In this document: piece by piece, positions 17,113 through 24,196 of the stretch
Layout of the letters: each line of letters begins with the position of its first letter
Position numbering within the stretch: the stretch's first letter is position 1
Assembly: GCA_024681515.1 (NCBI GenBank)
Contig: JAILAR010000004.1
Location: 1 to 64,000, forward strand
Reading direction: 5' to 3'
DNA length: 64,000 nt
Source: Eubacterium sp.
GTDB taxonomy: Bacteria > Bacillota > Clostridia > Lachnospirales > Lachnospiraceae
Position numbers and translations under genes: made by a program
The notes under the pieces: model-generated
Told to the model about the DNA's origin: nothing
The model's database searches: none
What the model saw: the letters and a program-made list of their open reading frames with translations, nothing else

Positions 17113-18798
17113 TTACTCACGCGCATTTTCCGCCTGAAGGGAACGGTTCACCGCACTGATCAGCGCATACGCAGATGCCACGATGATATCATCCTGGATC
17201 CCGGCGCCCCAGTATACCTTTCCGGATTCCTTCCGCTGGATCCCGACATACGCACACGCCTGAGAATTGGATCCCCGGGTGATCGCATGCTCCTCGTAGG
17301 TGATCAGCGTATAATCGATATGGAAATGCCGCTTCAGCGCGTTGCTGATGGCATCCAGACGACCGTTTCCCTGTCCGTGATATACCTTGTGAACGCCGTT
17401 ACGTTCCATGGTCAGTTCGCAGCGGATGCCGTCCACCTGCTGGAAATGGCATTCGATATATTTGATCGGCGTATCGATATTTACATAGTCCTGCTTAAAG
17501 AGGCCCACAACCTCATCCGGCTGCAGCTCCTTATGCTGACGGTCGGAGTAATCCTTGATGGTGTAGCCCACGTCCTCCTTCATGGCCTTCGGAAGCAGGA
17601 AGCCGTACTTGGTCTCCAGAAGGAAACCGATGCCGCCCTTGCCGGACTGGCTGTTGATACGGATCACGTCACCGTCATAGGTACGTCCGATGTCCTCCGG
17701 GTTCAGCGGAAGATACGGAACCGTCCACATCTGGTTGGGATCTGCCTCACGATACTTCATACCCTTTGCGATGGCATCCTGATGGGAACCGGAAAATGCC
17801 GCAAATACCAGCTTGCCGCAGTACGGCTCTCTCGGATAGATCTCCATGCCCGTCAGACGCTCATAGGTTGCCTGGATCCGCGGCATATCCGTGAAATCAA
17901 GCTCCGGATCTACGCCATGGGTATACATGTTCATGGCAAGGGTGATGACATCCACATTTCCGGTACGCTCACCGTTTCCGAAGAGCGTTCCTTCGATACG
18001 GTCTGCACCTGCGAGAAGCCCCAGTTCAGCGTCCGCCACGCCGCAGCCGCGGTCGTTATGCGGATGCAGGGACAAAACCACGTTCTCCCTGTATTTCATA
18101 TTCTTGTTCATGTATTCGATCTGGCTCGCGTAGACGTGCGGCATGGACATTTCCACCGTTGCCGGGAGGTTGATGATCGCCTTCCGGTCCGGAGTGGGCT
18201 GCCATACATCCAATACGGCGTTGCAGACCTCCAATGCGTATTCCGGCTCGGTTCCGGTGAAGCTTTCGGGGGAATACTCAAACCGATAGGGTGCGCCGTC
18301 CTCGTCTGCCAGACGCTTCAGAAGCTCGGCACCGTCCGTTGCGATCTTCTTGATCTCGTCTTTTGACATCTTAAAGACCTGCTCACGCTGAGCGACCGAG
18401 GTAGAGTTATAAACATGCACGATGACATTTTTCGGATTTGCTCCGCGAACCGCCTCAAAGGTCTTCTTAATGATATGCTCGCGGGCCTGTGTCAGCACCT
18501 GAATGGTAACATCATCCGGGATCAGATCCTCTTCGATCAGTCTGCGGCAGAAAGCATACTCCGTCTCGCTGGCTGCCGGGAAGCCGATCTCGATCTCCTT
18601 GAAGCCGACACGGATCAGTTCCTTATAGAACTCGATCTTCTCGTCAAGGCTCATGGGCACGACCAAAGCCTGGTTCCCGTCGCGGAGATCCACGGAGCAC
18701 CAGATCGGTGCTTTGTCGATATACTCCTTTTTTACCCAGTCGGTGGACTCCACCGGCGGCATGTAATAACCTCTTCTGTAGTGTTCGTAATTCTTCAT
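17113..18798 (-). CDS. leuA: 2-isopropylmalate synthase
   Basis: A 561-residue LeuA of the long form that condenses acetyl-CoA with 2-oxoisovalerate, the first committed step of leucine synthesis. The catalytic barrel shows WCSVDLRDGNQAL (metal and substrate site), GFKEIEIGFP, and LHPHNDRGCGVAD with NGERTGNVD. The C-terminal 120 residues form the regulatory domain that binds leucine. I start it at the ATG at 18796-18798 because GGAGG lies nine bases upstream. Longer readings run back into the leader. A leucine-specific T-box precedes it, so it should respond to uncharged tRNA-Leu. No other leucine gene is adjacent. Confidence 0.95.
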   Translation of the reverse strand: MKNYEHYRRGYYMPPVESTDWVKKEYIDKAPIWCSVDLRDGNQALVVPMSLDEKIEFYKELIRVGFKEIEIGFPAASETEYAFCRRLIEEDLIPDDVTIQVLTQAREHIIKKTFEAVRGANPKNVIVHVYNSTSVAQREQVFKMSKDEIKKIATDGAELLKRLADEDGAPYRFEYSPESFTGTEPEYALEVCNAVLDVWQPTPDRKAIINLPATVEMSMPHVYASQIEYMNKNMKYRENVVLSLHPHNDRGCGVADAELGLLAGADRIEGTLFGNGERTGNVDVITLAMNMYTHGVDPELDFTDMPRIQATYERLTGMEIYPREPYCGKLVFAAFSGSHQDAIAKGMKYREADPNQMWTVPYLPLNPEDIGRTYDGDVIRINSQSGKGGIGFLLETKYGFLLPKAMKEDVGYTIKDYSDRQHKELQPDEVVGLFKQDYVNIDTPIKYIECHFQQVDGIRCELTMERNGVHKVYHGQGNGRLDAISNALKRHFHIDYTLITYEEHAITRGSNSQACAYVGIQRKESGKVYWGAGIQDDIIVASAYALISAVNRSLQAENARE

Positions 18799-18904
18799 GT
18801 TGTCAATCCTCCAATCTCCTATTCTACTATGAAATGTATGTTTTTTCAAGTTCCAGAGTCTGTGCCGCATCTTCCCTCGCCCGATCCGGATCAACCCGTT
18901 CAGG

Positions 18905-19250
18905 CGAAAGAAAACGCCCCCACAGGTTTCCCTGTAGAGGCGTGTTATACGCTGTACCACTCTACTTTACTCTTCCCGGCACTGCCTACCGATAAATCAT
19001 ATCCGGCTGCCATACCATGAAAAGCCTTGTTGCAGATACGCACCGGAGCATGTGCCCGATCGGTGTTATATCCTCCCGATATCACGGTCGGGACCCGTCC
19101 TCAACTACTCAGATCTCCTGTCTTTTCGCCTCGGCTGCTCGAAGGTCAGTTCGCGAATCCATCTCCTGTCGTCTCACACCAACCGACGACTCTCTGTAAG
19201 GTTTCCGGAATCCTACTACTCCTTGTCAACGCTTTGTCATTATCAAGTTG
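18905..19250 (-). promoter_or_regulatory. Leucine T-box leader of leuA
   Basis: The minus-strand leader has the T-box layout. Stem I carries AGAGAGTC and a GAA-CTG-ACC-TTCGAG segment whose CTG (19147-19149) fits a leucine specifier codon. The conserved antiterminator bulge region AGAGTGGTACAGCG lies at 18950-18966. A terminator follows with arms ACGCCTCTACAGG / CCTGTGGGGGCGT (18914-18943) and TTTTCTTTC. Uncharged tRNA-Leu would favour the antiterminator and leuA transcription. Confidence 0.9.
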
Positions 19251-19256
19251 AATCAA

Positions 19257-19285
19257 ACTTTACCACGCAGCCCCATGTATGTCAA
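19257..19285 (-). promoter_or_regulatory. Promoter of the leuA T-box transcript
   Basis: On the minus strand a perfect TTGACA (19280-19285), 17-base spacer and TAAAGT (19257-19262) lie just upstream of the T-box stem I. Confidence 0.8.
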
Positions 19286-19319
19286 GAGCGTTTTCAGATT
19301 ATGATCATCAGATTTTATA

Positions 19320-21068
19320 TCAGATCTTCATCGTCAGACAGTTGAGTCCGAGAGAATTCACGTATTTGACATCCCTGGTCATCTTGAAGACCATACGGAT
19401 CCCGATGTGCTTCGTCGGATCATCCATGTCAGGCTTGGTCATCTGATAATACTTGACGGGGTCGAAGCCCACACAGTTGTCCCGGATCCGGATGATGAGC
19501 TCATCCTGCTTGCAGACCAGACGAATATCGATTTGGTTGTCCTTTCCCGCCTTAAAGCCATGGGTCACGATGTTATTTGCCATCTCCTCGATACAGAGCG
19601 CCGTGTACATCGCCTTTTTGGCCGTTACACCCTTCTCCTTGCAGAATTCTTCTGCCTCGATGGCAACCTCCTGAATGTCTTCCATGCTGCCGATCTCCAT
19701 TTCCATCGCCTGACCGGGCGCCGCACCGAAGTTCTTCGGCAGACATACGAAGCTTTCACGGCTTCCGAACTTCGCCCTGCTCTTCTTCCACACCACAACG
19801 GCAATGTAGATCAGAGACAATACCTCACCGATCATGTAGAAGAACCATACACCGGTTGTACCGAACAGCGCACCGCCGATGATGACGACGAGCGCCGGGA
19901 ATATCAGGTTCTGCATCACGGAAATGGATTCCGAGAAGAAAATGAGTCCGATGGACTGATAATATTTCTTAAATGCCGCGTTCATGGAGCTGACCACCAG
20001 ACAGATCGCAAACATTCGCAGACCGAAGATCGCCGCGGATCGTTCCGGCGCATCCTTGGCCGCAAAGAGGCTGATGACCGGATCTGCCAGCGCCAGGAAA
20101 AAGATGGTCACAAAAAGGTTGATCACAATGGAGAAGATGGTCTGATTCCGCACGATCTCACTGAGGGAATGCTCATCCTCTTCATTGTAGGAGATGCCTG
20201 CCAGCATGAGGGACACTTCGGAGATGCCGTTACCGATGCAGTAACCGATATTGGCAATGGTGGAAACGATGGCGTAAGCCGCGACCGCAACCTCATTTCC
20301 GACGCGCATCATGGTCCGGTTGATCACATAGACCAAAAGTACCAGACTGACCTGATTGACCATCGTAGGAACCCCGCCCTGCGCGATCTCCTTAAACAGA
20401 CCTTTTCCGAGACCTTTCGTACGGAATTTATAAATGCATTTCTTGCTGAAGAAATAGATGATACCGATACCCACGCCGGCAACATAGCTGACAGTGGAAG
20501 CAATTCCCATACCAAAGGTTTCTTTCTTGAACACGAAAACATTCAGCAGGTCAAACGCGATATCAAATACCATCATGCCCAGGACAGCCACTACCAGCCG
20601 CACCCGCTGCCCTGCCATCTGCAGGAACGGCACCAGGATCTGAGCCGCGATAAAGAACGGTGCACCGATAACGAAACCGATGAGATAATCCTTCGTCAGC
20701 CGGAATGCTTCGGTTCCCTTCTTTGCTCCCAGAGCTACACAGAGCGGGTCCGCAAATACCAGAACAACGATCACGCCGAAGATCGAAACCGCCGCCGCAA
20801 TGATCACCGACAGAGAATAGCATCGATTGATCTTATCCTCATCTCCGGTTCCCATAGCTCTGCTGCAGACCACCTGGATCCCGCTGGAAAGCAGGCTTCC
20901 GAAGGCCGCAAAAATAAGCAGTACCGGATTCGCAAATCCGTAAGCTGCCATCGCATCGGTTCCCAGAAAGCGGCTGATCATGATACTGTCGATCACGAGA
21001 CACAGCATGACCGCCATAGCAGAAATGATCTGGGATATCACCATTTGTTTAAACAGTCTCTGAATCAT
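19320..21068 (-). CDS. MATE-family transporter with C-terminal anti-sigma-like HATPase domain
   Basis: A 582-residue fusion. Residues 1 to about 440 form a twelve-helix MATE transporter (MVISQIISAMAVMLCLVIDS, then the two six-helix halves). Residues about 455-582 form a GHKL ATP-binding domain of the RsbW/SpoIIAB type: ALCIEEMANNIVTHGF (N box), IRIRDNCVGFDP (G1-like) and GIRMVFKMT followed by NCLTMKI. No histidine-kinase dimerisation domain or His box is present. The start ATG (21066-21068) follows AAGGAGAG. I infer a membrane transporter whose activity or partner is controlled by an ATP-binding switch domain; substrate and partner are unknown. It shares a divergent promoter region with ung. 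Confidence 0.85.
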   Translation of the reverse strand: MIQRLFKQMVISQIISAMAVMLCLVIDSIMISRFLGTDAMAAYGFANPVLLIFAAFGSLLSSGIQVVCSRAMGTGDEDKINRCYSLSVIIAAAVSIFGVIVVLVFADPLCVALGAKKGTEAFRLTKDYLIGFVIGAPFFIAAQILVPFLQMAGQRVRLVVAVLGMMVFDIAFDLLNVFVFKKETFGMGIASTVSYVAGVGIGIIYFFSKKCIYKFRTKGLGKGLFKEIAQGGVPTMVNQVSLVLLVYVINRTMMRVGNEVAVAAYAIVSTIANIGYCIGNGISEVSLMLAGISYNEEDEHSLSEIVRNQTIFSIVINLFVTIFFLALADPVISLFAAKDAPERSAAIFGLRMFAICLVVSSMNAAFKKYYQSIGLIFFSESISVMQNLIFPALVVIIGGALFGTTGVWFFYMIGEVLSLIYIAVVVWKKSRAKFGSRESFVCLPKNFGAAPGQAMEMEIGSMEDIQEVAIEAEEFCKEKGVTAKKAMYTALCIEEMANNIVTHGFKAGKDNQIDIRLVCKQDELIIRIRDNCVGFDPVKYYQMTKPDMDDPTKHIGIRMVFKMTRDVKYVNSLGLNCLTMKI

Positions 21069-21108
21069 CGGGTCATCTCTCCTTAGCCAACAAACTACAC
21101 ATAAGGGA

Positions 21109-21177
21109 ATTATACCACGCAAGCGAAAAAGGAACAAGAATTCTTTTCTTGTTCCCCGTGCTTTTTTGCGGTATGAT
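21109..21177. promoter_or_regulatory. Divergent promoters sharing a palindrome
   Basis: The palindrome GGAACAAGAA-TTCTT-TTCTTGTTCC (21131-21155) contains both -35 hexamers. Leftward, TTGTTC (21132-21137) is 17 bases from TATAAT (21109-21114) for the MATE-HATPase gene. Rightward, TTGTTC (21149-21154) is 17 bases from TATGAT (21172-21177) for ung. A dimeric regulator bound there would block both. Confidence 0.65.
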
Positions 21178-21229
21178 GTAATCGTTGGCTTCTTTCGCCG
21201 ATCCTCTATTAAAATAACAGGAGTTTCCT

Positions 21230-21895
21230 ATGCCACAGATCACAAATGACTGGGCGCCGGTCTTAAAGGCCGAGTATACAAAGCCCTACTACAAAAAATT
21301 ATATGATTTTGTTCATCAGGAATATGCCACACGGACAATCTATCCGCCGGCGCAGGACATCTTCAACGCCTTTCATCTGACCCCGCTTTCCGAGGTAAAG
21401 GTGGTGATCCTCGGGCAGGATCCTTACCATGAGCCCGGGCAGGCCCACGGACTCTGCTTTTCCGTGCAAAAAGGCGTGGACATTCCGCCTTCATTGCAAA
21501 ACATCTACAAGGAGCTACATGATGATATCGGCTTTGAGATTCCCAGCCACGGCTGTCTCACTCCCTGGGCCGAGCAGGGGGTCCTTCTGCTGAATGCCGT
21601 ACTGACGGTACGCGCCCATGCAGCAGCCTCTCACCAGAACAAGGGCTGGGAGGAATTCACGGACGCCGTGATCCGCGCCGTCAATGAGGTAGACCGGCCT
21701 GTTGTCTTCCTGCTATGGGGAGGCTTTGCCCGCGGAAAACGTTCCATGCTCAATAATCCGAAGCACCTGGTTCTGGAGGCCCCCCATCCGAGTCCTCTCT
21801 CCGCATACAGGGGATTCTTTGGATGCCGGCATTTTTCCCAGGCAAATGCATTCCTGGAAGAGCACGGCGTAAGGCCCGTGGACTGGACGCTGTAA
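21230..21895 (+). CDS. ung: Uracil-DNA glycosylase, family 1
   Basis: A 221-residue family-1 uracil-DNA glycosylase that removes uracil from DNA in base-excision repair. It has the water-activating loop VVILGQDPYHEPGQAHGL, the LLLNAVLTV uracil-binding strand, and the DNA-intercalating loop HPSPLSAYRGFFGC. Length matches the family. A GGAG site precedes the ATG and its promoter is the rightward half of the shared divergent region. Confidence 0.96.
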   Translation: MPQITNDWAPVLKAEYTKPYYKKLYDFVHQEYATRTIYPPAQDIFNAFHLTPLSEVKVVILGQDPYHEPGQAHGLCFSVQKGVDIPPSLQNIYKELHDDIGFEIPSHGCLTPWAEQGVLLLNAVLTVRAHAAASHQNKGWEEFTDAVIRAVNEVDRPVVFLLWGGFARGKRSMLNNPKHLVLEAPHPSPLSAYRGFFGCRHFSQANAFLEEHGVRPVDWTL

Positions 21896-21931
21896 CCGTC
21901 GACAGAGCAATCGATCTAAGGCATTGTTGCC

Positions 21932-21960
21932 TTGACTTTTCAGGTAACATTCCCTACAAT
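21932..21960 (+). promoter_or_regulatory. Promoter of the small unknown gene at 22013
   Basis: TTGACT (21932-21937), 17-base spacer and TACAAT (21955-21960), about 50 bases before the start codon. Confidence 0.65.
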
Positions 21961-22012
21961 CATAAACAGAGAAAACCTGTTGAAGCGCGAAACAATACGA
22001 GGAGGTTACACT

Positions 22013-22390
22013 ATGACTGACCAGACCAATGTTGACGTAAACCCCTTTCTTCCGGAGAAGAAGATCAAGCCTGTAAATGAACTGATCTCCGTTAAAAAAG
22101 GCTATATCAGCGGTATCAAGTATTATTACTTCATCATCATGAAGGAACGCTCCCTGTCCGAATATCCGGAGATCTATGAGGCTCTGGTGCAGTTCGGATC
22201 GAATCTGGCGGATCTTCTGGAATCCGAAAGTGCGGATGCCGTGGCAAATATGTCTGCGCTGTTCCGGACATTTTATCCTGAAGGGAATCTGCACAAGGCG
22301 TTTGAAGCCCTGCAGCTGGAGGTGGCGCTGGACGGGATCAGCGAGTGTCTGCTGAACCTGAAAAAAATGTATCATCTAAGCGGGAAGTAG
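22013..22390 (+). CDS. Conserved-looking small protein of unknown function
   Basis: A 125-residue soluble protein that I do not recognise. I start it at ATG 22013 because GAGGAGG lies seven bases upstream. It is mostly helical by pattern, with a Tyr-rich patch (GIKYYYFIIMKERS) near residue 45 and amphipathic stretches after it. No signal peptide, membrane helix, metal site or nucleotide motif is seen. It has its own promoter and ends before a strong bidirectional terminator, so it is expressed alone. Confidence 0.7.
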   Translation: MTDQTNVDVNPFLPEKKIKPVNELISVKKGYISGIKYYYFIIMKERSLSEYPEIYEALVQFGSNLADLLESESADAVANMSALFRTFYPEGNLHKAFEALQLEVALDGISECLLNLKKMYHLSGK

Positions 22391-22452
22391 GAGCCGCGCC
22401 TTCGGCGCTTTCCATCCGCGATGATACGTCCCGGCACCTGCTTCGCAGGTAC

Positions 22453-22511
22453 GAAACATAGAAGAGGCACTGCTGCCATGCAAGCATGGCGCAGTGCCTC
22501 TTCTATGTTTC
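22453..22511. terminator. Bidirectional terminator between convergent genes
   Basis: Perfect 20-base arms (22453-22472 and 22492-22511), beginning GAAACATAGAAGAGG, enclose a small CCATG-CAAG-CATGG hairpin. It separates the plus-strand small gene from the minus-strand PurF paralogue. Confidence 0.8.
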
Positions 22512-22527
22512 TACTGTGAATACTGCC

Positions 22528-23943
22528 TCACTCGCGTCCGTCCCAGCAGTAGGTGCAGAGGGATTCTTTCGGAAGTCCGGTGGCTGCGATCATATCGTCA
22601 AGCCGGTTATATGCAAGACTCGTGAAATTCAGCTGCTGACGGATCCGTTCCAGCATTCTGTGATAACGGTCGGAATCCGGATTTGCATAGTCTTCCAATA
22701 CAGTTCTTGTAACTTCTTCTCCCTCTTCTTCCTGGATCACTCTTCTGGCGATCAGTTCCATCTCTGAATTGGATCTGGAGAAGTTGATGTACTTGCATCC
22801 GAACAGAAGCGGCGGACAGGCCGGACGGATGTGAACTTCCTTTGCTCCGCTGTCGTACAGGAATTCCGTAGTCTCACGGAGCTGTGTTCCGCGGACAATG
22901 GAATCATCGATCAGAAGAAGTCTCTTCCCGTTGATCAGTTCATGAACCGGGATCAGCTTCATATGCGCGATCAGATTTCGCTTGTCCTGGTGCGTCGGCA
23001 TAAAGGAACGCGGCCAGGTCGGCGTGTATTTTACAAACGGCCGGGAGAAAGGCACACCGGATGCATTTGCATAACCGATGGCATGAGCGGTTCCCGAATC
23101 CGGAACACCGGCAACGCTGTCAATATCGTCCTTCGTAAATCCATCCCGCATAGCCAGCTTCGCACCGCAGGCATTTCGCATGGTCTCTACCGAAATTCCC
23201 TCATACTCCGAAGAGGGATAACCATAATAGATCCAGAGGAAGGTACAGATCTTCATTTCCTTTCCGGGCTGGGAAAGCGTTGTGATGCCCTCCGGGGTCA
23301 TGACCACAATCTCACCTGGGCCCAGTTCCCGTACCGGACGATAGCCCAGATTCAGATACGCAAAGGATTCAAACGTTGCGCAATATCCGGTCTCCTTCTT
23401 TCCGATCACCAGCGGTGTCCGGCCATAACGGTCGCGGGCACAGTAGATGCCCTTTGGGGTAAGCAGCAGGATCGTCATGGATCCATCGATCATTTCCTGC
23501 GCATATTTGATCCCATCCACCAGATTGTCTTTTGTGTTGATGAGCGTAGCCGTAAGTTCGGTCTTGTTAATGTCTCCGCCGCTCATCTCCAGAAAATGGG
23601 TATGATCCTTCTGAAAGATCAGATCCACCAGTTCATCCGTGTTATTGATCTTTCCGACCGTTAAGATCGCATATGTTCCGTGATGAGAACGGACCAGAAG
23701 GGGCTGCGGATCATAATCGGAGATCGAGCCGATTCCGATATTTCCTTCCATCTCTTTCAGATCCGCATGGAATTTACTCCGAAACGGAGAATTCTCGATG
23801 TTATGGATCGCACGGTTAAATCCGTTCTTCCCGTATACCGCAAGTCCGGCACGACGTGTGCCCAGATGTGAATGATAGTCGGTGCCGTAGAAAAGATCAA
23901 AGACGCAATCCTCTTTCAGTGCTGCTGCAAAAAATCCACCCAT
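22528..23943 (-). CDS. PurF paralogue (amidophosphoribosyltransferase-like) lacking the N-terminal nucleophile Cys
   Basis: A 471-residue protein with the two-domain layout of glutamine PRPP amidotransferase: an Ntn-type glutaminase domain (about 1-240) and a PRPP-binding phosphoribosyltransferase domain with LLLIDDSIVRGTQLRE. In PurF the mature enzyme begins with Cys right after Met. Here the protein starts MGGFFAAALKED, with Gly at that place and the first Cys at residue 13. The start is fixed by AAGGAGCGG before the ATG. The family is known in Clostridia in this Met-Gly-Gly form as a paralogue. Glutamine use is therefore unlikely; it may be ammonia-dependent or regulatory. The gene is monocistronic, with no purine synthesis neighbours. 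Confidence 0.82.
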   Translation of the reverse strand: MGGFFAAALKEDCVFDLFYGTDYHSHLGTRRAGLAVYGKNGFNRAIHNIENSPFRSKFHADLKEMEGNIGIGSISDYDPQPLLVRSHHGTYAILTVGKINNTDELVDLIFQKDHTHFLEMSGGDINKTELTATLINTKDNLVDGIKYAQEMIDGSMTILLLTPKGIYCARDRYGRTPLVIGKKETGYCATFESFAYLNLGYRPVRELGPGEIVVMTPEGITTLSQPGKEMKICTFLWIYYGYPSSEYEGISVETMRNACGAKLAMRDGFTKDDIDSVAGVPDSGTAHAIGYANASGVPFSRPFVKYTPTWPRSFMPTHQDKRNLIAHMKLIPVHELINGKRLLLIDDSIVRGTQLRETTEFLYDSGAKEVHIRPACPPLLFGCKYINFSRSNSEMELIARRVIQEEEGEEVTRTVLEDYANPDSDRYHRMLERIRQQLNFTSLAYNRLDDMIAATGLPKESLCTYCWDGRE

Positions 23944-23945
23944 AC

Positions 23946-24062
23946 TCCGCTCCTTTTTATATTCGATACTTCGCACGCAAGCGTGCTCCGTATTTCATGC
24001 GCTTACATTGCCAGCCATACACCTTACACTTGGTTATCAGTTTCGCGCTTCTGTTCAAATGA
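23946..24062 (-). repeat. SD-bearing intergenic repeat, family 1 copy F (diverged)
   Basis: On the minus strand ACGGAGCACGC-TT-GCGTGCGAAGTAT then GAATA leads into the AAGGAG of the PurF paralogue. This is the same order as the other copies, but with a different hairpin sequence that still pairs (GCACGC/GCGTGC). The upstream half is poorly conserved. Confidence 0.5.
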
Positions 24063-24167
24063 TAAAAATAACCGTCCGGCATATCGTCCTGCGGGCGCAA
24101 TGCTGAACGGTTATCATTATGATGTATAAATTGCAAAATGTAAACCCGAAATTTTGACGCTTTGCAG

Positions 24168-24196
24168 CCAAAAAACTATGCACTTTTCACATAGTT
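24168..24196 (-). terminator. Terminator of the tubulin-like gene
   Basis: Arms AAACTATG (24173-24180) and CATAGTTT (24189-24196) are followed on the minus strand by a run of T. It begins directly after the stop codon. Confidence 0.75.
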
